From: Thiotrichaceae bacterium
Lineage (GTDB): Bacteria; Pseudomonadota; Gammaproteobacteria; Eutrophobiales; Eutrophobiaceae
NCBI GenBank assembly: GCA_012960105.1
Contig: DUBV01000053.1
Span: 21,006 to 85,005 of the forward strand
Direction: 5' to 3'
Length of the DNA stretch: 64,000 nucleotides
The notes beneath the pieces are model-generated. The model searched no databases. It saw nothing but the letters and a program-made list of their open reading frames with translations, and was not told the origin of the DNA. The translations under genes and the position numbers were made by a program. Within the stretch, counting starts at the first letter, position 1; each line of letters opens with the position of its first letter. Of this stretch, positions 36,164 through 45,287 are shown one piece after another.

Positions 36164-36355
36164 CTATTTACCAAGTTCCTTGGCAGATTTTCCAGCAATA
36201 CCAAAATGTGATTTTGGTACTTCATTCAATATGACGCGAATACTTTCCCTTGGTGCACCCAGACTTTTTTCAATGGCGTCTGTGACGCTGGCGATTAAAT
36301 TCGCCTTTTTCTCATCATCCCTTCCTTCCATGATAGTGATTTGTGCAATTGGCAT
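36164..36355 (-). CDS. 4-Oxalocrotonate tautomerase
   Basis: 63 codons; after removal of Met, Pro1 is the catalytic base. R11, R39 and F50 are in their canonical positions, so the active site is complete. It converts 2-hydroxymuconate to 2-oxo-3-hexenedioate in the dehydrogenative branch of meta cleavage. It lies between dmpP (32 nt) and tmoA (71 nt), linking the two monooxygenase operons. Its partner dehydrogenase and decarboxylase are not in the window. Confidence 0.93.
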   Translation of the reverse strand: MPIAQITIMEGRDDEKKANLIASVTDAIEKSLGAPRESIRVILNEVPKSHFGIAGKSAKELGK

Positions 36356-36387
36356 TTCGTGTTCCTTTAATTTTATTAAATTATTGT

Positions 36388-37452
36388 TTATATATTTTTA
36401 AACAAAGGGCTTTTTGGTTTTTCATCTTTCGATGCATTGGTATAAAAATGTTCCATGAACATATGTTTCTCAAAACAACGTCCTTGCATCAAAGTTGAGA
36501 TACAGGCATCAATCATTGGTGGTGGTCCACACATATAGGCTTTATTGCCTTCGAAGTTTCCATCATAAATAGAATTGGCAACTTCATGCACCATGCCACG
36601 CTCACCTTGCCAGTTGCTGTCTGCTGGTTCTTCTGATAAGGCCGGTATATATCTAAAGTTTGTATGTTGCTCTGCTAATGCTTCGAATATTTCCCGGTAA
36701 TACAGCTCCTGTTGATTTCTTGCACCATAAATTAAGGTAATCTTTCTTTCTTCACCCTTTTCAAATTGATCAAGCACCATTGATTTTGGGCTGGATAAAC
36801 CTGAACCTCCTGCCAAAAATAACATAGGCTCAGGCGCAGAGTTACGCACAAAAAAACGTCCGTAGGGCCCTGAAAAATTTAATTCGTCACCCACTTTTAA
36901 TTGTTCATGAATATACGTTGTACCTTCACCACCCTGTACCAGAGAAATATTTAGTTCGACAATTGAATTGTCAGAAGGAGAATTGGCAATAGAAAATGCA
37001 CGAGCTGGGCCTGCAACACCGGGGATCTCCAGATTAATATAATGGCCGGCCTGAAATTCAATAGTGTCATTTTCTATCTCGAGAAAAATGCCTTTGATTC
37101 GAGGATTGAGATCGGTAATCTCGATCACCTTTGCACTAAAGTCTCTTACCTGGTGTGATTCCGCATCGGGGTCTTCCTCAACATCGGCTTCAATCACCAG
37201 ATCTGATGTTGGTATTGCACAACATGCCAGACATTTACCTTCACCTTTTTCCATGTCCATCAAGGCGAAAGGTGAAGCCTCACCATGTTCAACATCACCT
37301 TCCAGCACATCGACCTTGCATGTGGCACAAAGGCCATGGCCACAGGCATATGGCAGATAGATGCCAGCACGCAAAGACGCGTCAAGAATTGTCTGACCTT
37401 CTTCTACTTCAATAACCTCGCCAAGTGGTTCTATTTCAACCTGATAAGTCAT
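36388..37452 (-). CDS. dmpP: Phenol hydroxylase reductase component
   Basis: 354 residues, the length of DmpP. The 2Fe-2S cysteines are C37, C42, C45 and C77. FAD binding is in RAFSIANSP and NAD binding in FLAGGSGLSSPKS, with CGPPPMIDA at the C-terminal end. It passes electrons from NADH directly to the phenol hydroxylase. It is 3 nt behind dmpO. Confidence 0.94.
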   Translation of the reverse strand: MTYQVEIEPLGEVIEVEEGQTILDASLRAGIYLPYACGHGLCATCKVDVLEGDVEHGEASPFALMDMEKGEGKCLACCAIPTSDLVIEADVEEDPDAESHQVRDFSAKVIEITDLNPRIKGIFLEIENDTIEFQAGHYINLEIPGVAGPARAFSIANSPSDNSIVELNISLVQGGEGTTYIHEQLKVGDELNFSGPYGRFFVRNSAPEPMLFLAGGSGLSSPKSMVLDQFEKGEERKITLIYGARNQQELYYREIFEALAEQHTNFRYIPALSEEPADSNWQGERGMVHEVANSIYDGNFEGNKAYMCGPPPMIDACISTLMQGRCFEKHMFMEHFYTNASKDEKPKSPLFKNI

Positions 37453-37455
37453 TAT

Positions 37456-37815
37456 CTAGTTACCAGAACCGCCCACACCGGTTAACTCTGGCGTGATAAA
37501 ACGCAGTAAGGATTTATGACCAATGCCGTTATCTTTTAAGCTGACACCTGTATTCGGTATAAAATCTTCATCATCCAGTATCCATTTGACTTTATCCCAT
37601 TTCAGCTTTTCGTACTCAGGATGAGAAGCGAAAATACTCGGGATCACTTCTTCCAGTAATGCACCAAAAGGCATCTCTGGTGGCAGTGGAAAGGCTGCCG
37701 CTGCGGTGAACATATTATGATTGTCCCAATGGATATACACCACCTGATTACCGTGGAAATTTTCCACGGCATCTTTATTGATATGGACATAATCGCCTAA
37801 GGAATTAATTGCCAT
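37456..37815 (-). CDS. dmpO: Phenol hydroxylase gamma subunit
   Basis: 119 residues. Typical DmpO features are HGNQVVYIHWDNHNMFTAAAAFPLPPEMPFGALL and the C-terminal LLRFITPELTGVGGSGN. It is a structural part of the (alpha-beta-gamma)2 hydroxylase. It lies 11 nt after dmpN and 3 nt before dmpP. Confidence 0.93.
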   Translation of the reverse strand: MAINSLGDYVHINKDAVENFHGNQVVYIHWDNHNMFTAAAAFPLPPEMPFGALLEEVIPSIFASHPEYEKLKWDKVKWILDDEDFIPNTGVSLKDNGIGHKSLLRFITPELTGVGGSGN

Positions 37816-37826
37816 TTTCTATTCTC

Positions 37827-39356
37827 CTAGCCTGTCGCTGTTTCATCTTGTTTATCTTCACCCTTCCATTCCTGCCAACGCTTGTGATCTGGCGATCCAA
37901 CATATTCCATATTATCTTCACCCTCATTCAGGTGATAATATTTCAGAACATCCGACAGATCCGCGCCGCCACAATTGCCCTGGAATATCTGATGTACAGG
38001 TAACCAGGCTTGAATAAATTTTTCCGGTTCATTTTCAAATATGTCCTTGCAACCATCCGAACAGGTATGATATCTGTCACCTTTGTACATGGACACTCGG
38101 CGACTGATCTTCATGGGATCAGACATAACTTCGGTAAAGAACATCGGGATCTGACAGGTTTGACAGAGCTGGGGCAATCCTTTGAAGTAATGCCGTTCAC
38201 CAGCCTTTTCCATCTCACGCCATTGTTCAAACCGCGGGCGATAATGTTTGTCGAAGGTATTTGGATATTTTTCCGACAGCCAGTCCATCTTGCGATCATC
38301 TGGCATCCATGTATGAAATGAAGCTGCATGGGTAAAGTTATAAAAATCGCTCCAGGTTTGATGACTTAAATGCTCGGCTTCGGCTGTCGCCACATCACTA
38401 TATTTGGGCATGCGTAAACCATAACGGGACAAATCATTAAATAAAGCCCCCATATTTTCGACATAATAGATCTGCCAGGCCTCGTTCCAGGACATGGGAG
38501 AATTCGGTAACATGTAATCCTGCATCATGGCAATTAAAGCCAGTACACGGTAGGCACGCCAGAAATGTTTATCAATATAACCCTGTATGATCGGCAAATT
38601 ATCTTCATGCTGTTCAACCATGAACTTTATAATCTCAAGACCCAGGGTCATATGACGGGCTTCATCTGACTGTGCGGAAAAGCCAAAGGTCACTGTAGCC
38701 ATGTCACCGTTATACGCCGCACCGGACATAAAAGGCACGAATAACAGGTTCGTCAGTACATATTCAAACGAAAATGATATTGAAGTAATAAATTCAAACG
38801 GACCCGCTGTCATGGCATCTTCAAAATAAGACTTGGGCACGGACAGATACCAGACTCGATCAAACATATGGAAGGGATCATGCATGCCATTAAAATGCTT
38901 ATTATAATGGCTCAAGGTATGCAGCTGTGTCTGACAATGACGCAGTTCATCGATGGACTGCATCTGACAGGCCACTCGAGTACCTTCGCCACGGAAGTGT
39001 CGACCTAGATGTGCGTAATGTCGATGTGCACCATATTCCAGAGGAGTGACACCCTGGATAAACAATTTCAAAGCATTAACATAGCGACCATCAGAAACAT
39101 TCAAATGCCCGTTATTCTGTGCAAAGCTGTCAATAATGGCATAGAGTTTTTTCTCTTTTTCAGCCTGGTATTTCCAATAGGAATCCACCGTCAAACGAAA
39201 TGGATCTTCCCAGCCTGACCAGTCTTTTATTTTTATGCCTTCAAACTTATCGTAAGGAAAAACTTTATCCATCGGCTGATAGGTCGTGTCCCAACCCATA
39301 CCACGAGTGAGCACTTCATACCGTTTACGCATATTCAATTTTTTCTTTACTGCCAT
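37827..39356 (-). CDS. dmpN: Phenol hydroxylase alpha subunit
   Basis: 509 residues. Diiron ligands are E107 (LEYGAHRH), E137 and H140 (DELRHCQ), E198 (FEYVLTN) and E232 and H235 (DEARHMTL). A C-terminal YHS-type domain has CQTCQIPMFF and YHTCSDGC, as in DmpN. It hydroxylates phenol and cresols in the ortho position to catechols. Size, motifs and gene order K-L-M-N-O-P leave little doubt. Confidence 0.95.
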   Translation of the reverse strand: MAVKKKLNMRKRYEVLTRGMGWDTTYQPMDKVFPYDKFEGIKIKDWSGWEDPFRLTVDSYWKYQAEKEKKLYAIIDSFAQNNGHLNVSDGRYVNALKLFIQGVTPLEYGAHRHYAHLGRHFRGEGTRVACQMQSIDELRHCQTQLHTLSHYNKHFNGMHDPFHMFDRVWYLSVPKSYFEDAMTAGPFEFITSISFSFEYVLTNLLFVPFMSGAAYNGDMATVTFGFSAQSDEARHMTLGLEIIKFMVEQHEDNLPIIQGYIDKHFWRAYRVLALIAMMQDYMLPNSPMSWNEAWQIYYVENMGALFNDLSRYGLRMPKYSDVATAEAEHLSHQTWSDFYNFTHAASFHTWMPDDRKMDWLSEKYPNTFDKHYRPRFEQWREMEKAGERHYFKGLPQLCQTCQIPMFFTEVMSDPMKISRRVSMYKGDRYHTCSDGCKDIFENEPEKFIQAWLPVHQIFQGNCGGADLSDVLKYYHLNEGEDNMEYVGSPDHKRWQEWKGEDKQDETATG

Positions 39357-39379
39357 ATTTATTCTCCGATATTGTCTGA

Positions 39380-39652
39380 TCAGCTGGACCAGCTTAATGC
39401 AAAATAGTCATCATCTTCATCGATGTTGCCACTTAATGAGACCAGGTTGAGTTGTAATTCCATCGGATCCCAATCCTGCCCCCTGAATTCAGTCACGCTG
39501 TCACGATTTACCACCAATCTTCCAGGGCATTCTATACGCACCATACCCGGTTGATAGTCTATCGTTGCGTCCTGATTATCCTGCTCAATCGCTTCGATGA
39601 TTGGTCGGGCATCTTCGTTGTCTTGCAAAATTAAAAAAACATTATCAGCCAT
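39380..39652 (-). CDS. dmpM: Phenol hydroxylase effector protein
   Basis: 90 residues, the length of DmpM. MADNVFLILQDNEDARPIIEAIEQDNQDATIDYQPGMVRIE is the recognisable coupling-protein pattern. It has no cofactor and stimulates the hydroxylase. It lies 11 nt after dmpL and 23 nt before dmpN. Confidence 0.93.
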   Translation of the reverse strand: MADNVFLILQDNEDARPIIEAIEQDNQDATIDYQPGMVRIECPGRLVVNRDSVTEFRGQDWDPMELQLNLVSLSGNIDEDDDYFALSWSS

Positions 39653-39663
39653 GCCATTCTCCT

Positions 39664-40662
39664 TTATAGATCGAGTCCCTGTTTGGACAGGCGCTCCAGC
39701 AATTGTTGTTTAACTTCATTCACCGCGACATCGCCATCACCTGCAAAAGCAGCTTTGCCTATTGGCATCAAGGCCTCTGTTAATCGATCCGACCATTTTA
39801 TGGTCCATTCAGATAGTAACTTGATATTGGCATCCGATTCACTGGCGGTTACTTTGATTAATGCATTAGTCCAGCGAATGGTTTCCGCGTACCAGTCGGT
39901 CATAAATTCAGTCAGCATGGCAAAGGTTGCTCCGCCTTCATGACTTAATTCATCGATAAAACGTTCGAACATAAGTGGATAGATCAGACCATCCATAACA
40001 ATATTTTGTGCCACCATGATTTCAAACCAGTCATCCAGAACAAAGGTGTCCTCAACGGCGTGACGTAATCCTTGCCAGAGTTCATTGTTTAACCAGGCTT
40101 CTTTGGCTGATTCAAGTGAAGTTGTTTCATTGCCGTCAACCATCAATCCAATGCGGCTGATGTATTGTGCCAGCCCCAGTCGATCAATGGTGTTGAACAT
40201 TGTCACCTGAGTGATAGCTGTACCGTAGCCAAAATCTGTGATCGCGCAATTATTCATGTTTGCACCCCACTCAACATGACGCAGCGGCACCAGGTAATCC
40301 CGTACTTTCTGTCTAACCTCGTGAGAAATCGATTCCAGCAAATCACGCTTTTCAACAAAGGCATAATTACTTTCAGCCACTTCCTGTTGTTTTGCTCGCG
40401 CAATGGTGTAAGTGCCGTAATAAAACTGACGTGGATCCTTGAAGTCATACCAATTCTTCATAACGATGGCAGTACGACTTTCGTCATAGACTTCGTGTTC
40501 AGGATCCCACAATGGGCGATAATGAAAATTAGTCGTCGGTTGCAGGCCTATGGTTGCTTCCTGATAACGAGATGCAGGTTTACCTTCGCCAATATGTCTA
40601 GCGACCTGGTCGTAGGTTTGTCGTATAGGTTCTATAACCTTTGAAGAAATTTCCAGACTCAT
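39664..40662 (-). CDS. dmpL: Phenol hydroxylase beta subunit
   Basis: 332 residues. It aligns with DmpL: SRYQEATIGLQPTTNFHYRPLWDPEHEVYDESRTAIVMKNWYDFKDPRQFYYGTYTIAR near the start and YPLMFERFIDELSHEGGATFAMLTEFM later. It is the metal-free structural partner of DmpN. It lies 57 nt after dmpK. Confidence 0.94.
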   Translation of the reverse strand: MSLEISSKVIEPIRQTYDQVARHIGEGKPASRYQEATIGLQPTTNFHYRPLWDPEHEVYDESRTAIVMKNWYDFKDPRQFYYGTYTIARAKQQEVAESNYAFVEKRDLLESISHEVRQKVRDYLVPLRHVEWGANMNNCAITDFGYGTAITQVTMFNTIDRLGLAQYISRIGLMVDGNETTSLESAKEAWLNNELWQGLRHAVEDTFVLDDWFEIMVAQNIVMDGLIYPLMFERFIDELSHEGGATFAMLTEFMTDWYAETIRWTNALIKVTASESDANIKLLSEWTIKWSDRLTEALMPIGKAAFAGDGDVAVNEVKQQLLERLSKQGLDL

Positions 40663-40719
40663 AGTTTATTTCCCGTATTTTAATCCTGTTATTAAAGCTT
40701 TCTATTACTCATCGATTTG

Positions 40720-41001
40720 TTATTCATCTATTCCAGGCAAGCCATTACGCCACTTGAGTTGGTCATAATCGACTTGTGCACACTGTTTAGTGGTTAATTC
40801 TTTGGTTTCATTGCGCTTACAAAATTTTCTGTAGTGTTCAAACGGCATCATCAGTTCAACAAATAATGTCGGATCACCAATAGAGAAATCAAATTCTACA
40901 AACTTTTTGTCTCGTACGCCGGTAACCCTGACATAGCGTTGAGCATGACTACCCAATGATTCTCCCGACAATGAAGCATTTTTTTTTACTGCATGCGCCA
41001 T
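40720..41001 (-). CDS. dmpK: Phenol hydroxylase assembly protein
   Basis: 93 residues, the length of DmpK. RYVRVTGVRDKKFVEFDFSIGDPTLFVELMMPFEHYRKFCKRN matches the phenol_hyd_sub pattern. DmpK helps to insert iron into the hydroxylase. It is the first gene of the long operon that runs to 30537, behind a likely sigma-54 promoter at 41038-41053. GGAA about 12 nt before the ATG is the probable ribosome site. Confidence 0.93.
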   Translation of the reverse strand: MAHAVKKNASLSGESLGSHAQRYVRVTGVRDKKFVEFDFSIGDPTLFVELMMPFEHYRKFCKRNETKELTTKQCAQVDYDQLKWRNGLPGIDE

Positions 41002-41037
41002 AGAATTAAGTATTCCAAATTTAAGTCAGAGTATATA

Positions 41038-41053
41038 AGCAGGTACTATACCA
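41038..41053 (-). promoter_or_regulatory. Probable sigma-54 promoter of the dmp-tmo operon
   Basis: On the minus strand it reads TGGTAT-AGTAC-CTGCT: the invariant GG and GC are at the correct spacing, with two departures from TGGCAY and one from TTGC. The predicted start lies about 25 nt upstream of dmpK. Known dmp and tmo/tou-type operons use sigma-54 promoters under DmpR/XylR-type control, which supports the call. Confidence 0.6.
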
Positions 41054-41299
41054 ACTACAATTATAATAATAGAATCAATAACATAAGCTAATTTTAAGTT
41101 TAAATTATGACGCTAATTTTTATCATATCATCAATCTATGGATCAGGAAAAATTGAAATTAATAGTATCATTTTGGCAATTTCCCCTGACCTAATTAGAT
41201 TAAGAAATTAATTATGTACGCTAATACCCTTTGATTTTGTATGATTACAAAGGAAAACTTAACAAGCTATGAGCCAGGTCAAGGAAATTGAATTAAATT

Positions 41300-41315
41300 T
41301 GGCATCAAGCTTGCT
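41300..41315 (+). promoter_or_regulatory. Sigma-54 (-24/-12) promoter of the zinc alcohol dehydrogenase
   Basis: TGGCAT-CAAGC-TTGCT is a full match to TGGCAY-N5-TTGCW. The ATG of the dehydrogenase is 63 nt behind it, with AAGGAGA as ribosome site. The rest of the 376-bp divergent gap 41002-41377 is AT-rich; an inverted repeat CCTTTG-N14-CAAAGG at 41228-41253 lies between the two promoters and could be a shared enhancer site (weak). Confidence 0.82.
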
Positions 41316-41377
41316 GATGATGTTTACAGTTAACAATATAATTATCAAATAATGACTTTTTATTAAGGAGATACTCC

Positions 41378-42439
41378 ATGAAAGCAGCTGTTTATTTTAA
41401 TCCTGAAGATATTCGTTGTATCGATATCGATAGTCCTGCTATCAGCCAGCCACATGAAGCACTGGTCAAGGTCATTGGTACTTCAATATGTGGATCTGAT
41501 TTGCATCTTTATAGCGGCGCTATGGATCCGATCATGGAAAAAGGACAATCACAAACCGGCCATGAGCTGATTGGTGAAGTTGTCGAAACTGGAAATAGTG
41601 TTGGTAATTTTAAAACTGGCGACAGAATATCGATGGCTTATTCTTGTTCCTGTGGTGAATGTTATATGTGTGAAGTAGGACAAACAGCTCATTGTGAAAC
41701 TACTCAAAAAGCCGTGTATGGCTTTGGTGTCCCTTTTGGCAATATGAATGGTACTCATGCTGAATTTTTGACCTTGCCTTATGCCGATGCGCACGCCATA
41801 AAAGTTCCTGACTCTATTTCTGATCAGGCTGCTTTAACGCTATCGTGTAATCTACCCTCTGCACTCATTGCTAATAAACTGGCTGACATTCAACCAGGTG
41901 AAAATGTTGCACTGATTGGTTGTGGACCTACCGGTTTAATGAGCCTGGAAATCGCATTACAAAAAGCTGAAGGTAACGTAGTCGCCATTGATAAACTCGC
42001 CTATCGTTTAAAAGTCGCCGAAGAAAAAGGTGCTAACGTCATCAATAGTAGTGAGGAAGGTTGGCAGGAATTGGCTATGCAACATTGTCAGGGACGTGGT
42101 TTTGATAAGGTCATTGAGGTTGTCGGCTATCCGGAAACCTTACAAATGGCACTGGACTTGATTCGTCCAGGCGGAACCATTGCTGCAATCGGTGTGTTTT
42201 GTGATCAGGAATTTAATCTCGTGCTGGCCGATGTGTTTCTAAGAGACATCAGCCTACATATGAATGGTTTTGCTAATGTGCAACCTTATATGTGGGAAAG
42301 TTTAAGGCTGATGGAACGCGGTGTGATTGATCCTGCCTCTTTATTCACTCATGAATTCAAACTGGATGATATTGATAAGGCTTTTAAGACTTTTTATGAA
42401 AAATCGGATGATGTCTTAAAGGTGATGCTTAGACCATAA
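41378..42439 (+). CDS. Zinc-dependent alcohol dehydrogenase (MDR family)
   Basis: 353 residues. Catalytic zinc ligands are C38 (SICGSDLH) and H62/E63 (GHELIGE); the structural zinc cysteines are C92, C95, C98 and C106. The NAD motif is ALIGCGPTGLMS. It oxidises alcohols; in this window benzyl alcohols from XylM are the obvious substrate, equivalent to XylB (inference). Similarity also extends to formaldehyde- and threonine-dehydrogenase-like members, so the substrate stays open. Its consensus sigma-54 promoter ties it to the hydrocarbon regulon. Confidence 0.85.
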   Translation: MKAAVYFNPEDIRCIDIDSPAISQPHEALVKVIGTSICGSDLHLYSGAMDPIMEKGQSQTGHELIGEVVETGNSVGNFKTGDRISMAYSCSCGECYMCEVGQTAHCETTQKAVYGFGVPFGNMNGTHAEFLTLPYADAHAIKVPDSISDQAALTLSCNLPSALIANKLADIQPGENVALIGCGPTGLMSLEIALQKAEGNVVAIDKLAYRLKVAEEKGANVINSSEEGWQELAMQHCQGRGFDKVIEVVGYPETLQMALDLIRPGGTIAAIGVFCDQEFNLVLADVFLRDISLHMNGFANVQPYMWESLRLMERGVIDPASLFTHEFKLDDIDKAFKTFYEKSDDVLKVMLRP

Positions 42440-42464
42440 GATCGGAGCATTCAGCCGGGATTAA

Positions 42465-44168
42465 TTAATCAGGATCAATGCCTAGTTTTTTCAGGCGATA
42501 GGCCAATTGTGGACGAGTAATATTTAATGCCCGTGCTGCAGCACTTAAATTACCTTTAGCGTTTTTCATTGCAGTTTTCAGGATTTCAGACTCTAGCTGT
42601 TCAAATCCAGGGAAATTACCCTCTTGCTGCAACATCGCTTCAGCGTGTTCATGTAATTCAACAGCGGCATTATTATTACTTTTAACTGAACCCATGCTGC
42701 TATCCTTTTTTCGTCTATCTATTGACGTATCAAAGGTACTAAAAACGAGGCTCGACAATTTAATTTTAGAATTATTCTTACTTAGAATAATGCCTCGCTC
42801 AATAACATTTTCAAACTCTCTGACATTGCCTGGCCACGAATAGTCTAACATTGCCTCCATCGCATTATCCTCTACCCCTGCTACTAGCTTATTGTATTTT
42901 ATTCCTAATTTATTAATAAAATGAGAGATTAAAACCGGAATATCTTCTTTATGTTCTCGTAATGGAGGAATGATGACGGGATAAACATTTAAACGAAAAA
43001 AAAGATCTTTCCGAAAACGCCCTTCTTTAACAGACGTTTCCAGATCTGAGTTCGTGGCGGCGATAATACGCACATCGATATGTCTTGATCGTATATCACC
43101 CACACGTTCTATTTCATGATTCTGTAAAACCCTTAATAGTTTCGATTGTGCGCTTTCAGAGAGCTCTGAAACTTCATCAAGAAACAACGTCCCACCATGC
43201 GCACGTTCAAATTTACCCGGACGCGATTTTTGCGCGCCGGTATAAGCCCCCTTCTCCACACCAAATAATTCGGATTCAATTAATTCTTCTGGAATCGCTG
43301 CACAATTAACTGCTACAAAAGACGCTTTTCTCCGATCACTTGTGTCATGAATTTTACGTGCAAATAAATCTTTGCCTACCCCTGTTTCACCTGTGAGCAG
43401 TATGGTGACCTGACTCTTTGCAACATGATCCAACATCTTATGAACATGTTGTAATTTTTTAGAATCACCTATGATATTTGATATTTCATAACTGGGCTCT
43501 ACATTCAAGCGTAATTTATCAACCTGATTTTGTAGTTCCAACATTTGATCTGCAAAATGTTCTGGTTTGTAGTAGCTAGCATGTTTATTATCAGAACCCC
43601 AGTCTTCTAAAGGCTTACCCACGATTCTGCATTTTTTTTCACCCATCCCTGCGCATTCAACTTCCTTAAATATAACAAATTTATCCATGAATGCACTCGC
43701 GTAACCACTGGCATAACCAATTTGTATCCAACAAACGGGATCCTGACTAATACCAAATAGATCAAAGTACATTTTGGCTTCAAAAGAATTATTCCATAAA
43801 TACTCCGCATAAAAACTACCCTTAGCCACGTTCATTTCCAGTTTTATTTCAGTGACATCAACGCCGGTTTCAAATTGATGAAGTAGAGGTCCAATGTTAA
43901 AAGCATCTGTATCAGAGGCATCTGGACGTAATTCACGTGCTAGAACAGCATCCTTTTCCCCAGCAGCATAGCCCAACCGTGTAATTAATCCTCGAGCCCG
44001 ATCCAGTCCAAAATTTTCGATTAACTCTTTACGGAAAGAAGCCATTGCCCGAATATTAAGCAATATCATCCTTTCCTTACCAAGGGTGATCTCTCCTTCT
44101 GTACCTGGCAGACTGAATATTGAAGAGAGTTCTTCAGGCTCAATCGAATTTGGATTTAATTTATTCAT
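42465..44168 (-). CDS. XylR/DmpR/MopR-family sigma-54 activator (aromatic sensor)
   Basis: 567 residues. An N-terminal XylR_N sensor and V4R domain is followed by a linker (residues about 210-232), the AAA+ domain with Walker A GETGVGKD at 260-267 and the sigma-54 contact loop GAYTGA at 307-312, and a Fis-type helix-turn-helix (LSAAARALNITRPQLAYRLKKLG) at the end. The zinc-site residues of MopR are kept (C146, E169, C172, C180), as are the residues that bind the phenol hydroxyl (H97, W125), which favours phenolic effectors. The ATG at 44166-44168 is chosen over an upstream TTG at 44195 because it fits DmpR length. It ends 25 nt from the convergent dehydrogenase gene. Confidence 0.93.
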   Translation of the reverse strand: MNKLNPNSIEPEELSSIFSLPGTEGEITLGKERMILLNIRAMASFRKELIENFGLDRARGLITRLGYAAGEKDAVLARELRPDASDTDAFNIGPLLHQFETGVDVTEIKLEMNVAKGSFYAEYLWNNSFEAKMYFDLFGISQDPVCWIQIGYASGYASAFMDKFVIFKEVECAGMGEKKCRIVGKPLEDWGSDNKHASYYKPEHFADQMLELQNQVDKLRLNVEPSYEISNIIGDSKKLQHVHKMLDHVAKSQVTILLTGETGVGKDLFARKIHDTSDRRKASFVAVNCAAIPEELIESELFGVEKGAYTGAQKSRPGKFERAHGGTLFLDEVSELSESAQSKLLRVLQNHEIERVGDIRSRHIDVRIIAATNSDLETSVKEGRFRKDLFFRLNVYPVIIPPLREHKEDIPVLISHFINKLGIKYNKLVAGVEDNAMEAMLDYSWPGNVREFENVIERGIILSKNNSKIKLSSLVFSTFDTSIDRRKKDSSMGSVKSNNNAAVELHEHAEAMLQQEGNFPGFEQLESEILKTAMKNAKGNLSAAARALNITRPQLAYRLKKLGIDPD

Positions 44169-44370
44169 ATGTGTTAACAATAAAGATACCGACAACAGAC
44201 ATAGGTGAAATCTTTTTTAAAATTTAATGATATGGTAAATTCATTATATGATGAATTCATAGGACTGACAGAGAAATATTACAGAATTCGATATATCCTC
44301 GATATGTTTCATCAGAGGTTTCGTGTTTTACTAAAATTTTGACTTCTATTTAGCTGATTTAATTAGGCAT

Positions 44371-44787
44371 TTATCCCTTATCCAATAGGAGTTTGTGTGT
44401 CAGGAAACCAATGAGCATCATCACTACGACGATGTACGGACTGGTTAAACCAAATCCTATTGCAGTAATGGCTGGTCCCGGACAAAAACCAATCATCCCC
44501 CAACCAATGCCGAACAAGGTTGCCCCGAGAATTAACCGGGTGTCTAAATCTTTTTTCGTCGGTAACTGAAATTTTTCAGTAAGAACAGGGTGAGCTTGTT
44601 TTAAAATAAATCGAAACGTAATCAAAGTCACAGCCAATGCTCCACCCATTACCAACATTAGACTCGGATCCCAATTTCCAGTGACATCCAGAAAATTCAA
44701 CACTTTGTTCGGATCAGCCATGCGTGAAATACACAAGCCAAGACCAAAGATAACGCCAGATATTAAAGCTAATAAATTTTGTTTCAT
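44371..44787 (-). CDS. YeeE/YedE-family membrane protein, second of a pair
   Basis: 138 residues starting MKQNLLALISGVIFGLGLCISRMADPNKVLNFLDV, with four hydrophobic segments and a closing motif GWGMIGFCPGPAITAIGFG. The start is set at 44785-44787, where ATG overlaps the stop of the upstream gene (ATGA). Such half-size YeeE/YedE pairs (DUF6691 type, PmpB) move sulfur species such as thiosulfate across the membrane. Longer upstream reading in this frame overlaps the first gene and is not real. Confidence 0.83.
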   Translation of the reverse strand: MKQNLLALISGVIFGLGLCISRMADPNKVLNFLDVTGNWDPSLMLVMGGALAVTLITFRFILKQAHPVLTEKFQLPTKKDLDTRLILGATLFGIGWGMIGFCPGPAITAIGFGLTSPYIVVVMMLIGFLTHKLLLDKG

Positions 44788-45218
44788 AAAACCGCTCCAA
44801 ATACATGACGTATAACGTAAACGGTTGCTACACCTGAGGTCATGAATACTACTGTGGCAATGATCGATCTTTTTGAAAGGCGGCCTATACCGCAGACACC
44901 GTGACCGCTGGTACAACCGCCACCCATCCGGGTTCCAAAACCAACGATAAATGCACCGATCAATAAAAGGGAAAGTGGGAAATCTTCACGTTCAACAAAT
45001 GAGTCAGGAAAAAGTAGCTGATAAGTAAATCCTGCGACAACCATGCCGAGCAAAAATAATAACCGCCAGACTTTTTCCGCAGAGTTCGATGTCGTAAATA
45101 CACCGCTTAAAATTCCACTAATACCTGCAATTCTGCCATTGAACAACAGTAATAGGGATGCACTAATACCTAATAAAACTCCGCCAGCCAATGCTGAATA
45201 GGGTGTAAAGTTTTCCAT
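44784..45218 (-). CDS. YeeE/YedE-family membrane protein, first of a pair
   Basis: 144 residues with the family motif FIVGFGTRMGGGCTSGHGVCGIGRLSKRS, whose cysteine is conserved in sulfur-transporting YeeE proteins. About four transmembrane segments. It overlaps the second gene by 4 nt, so the two halves probably assemble into one transporter. Its link to hydrocarbon degradation is not evident. Confidence 0.85.
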   Translation of the reverse strand: MENFTPYSALAGGVLLGISASLLLLFNGRIAGISGILSGVFTTSNSAEKVWRLLFLLGMVVAGFTYQLLFPDSFVEREDFPLSLLLIGAFIVGFGTRMGGGCTSGHGVCGIGRLSKRSIIATVVFMTSGVATVYVIRHVFGAVL

Positions 45219-45287
45219 AATTAATAAACCTAATTATTTAATATCTGAAATGAATCTTCTTCATGATTAGAGTTTTTGATTATATCA

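Noticed and set aside
44788..44916. Longer start for the second YeeE/YedE gene
   Set aside because: The extra residues are charged and unlike the family and overlap the first gene; the ATGA overlap gives a natural start at 44787.
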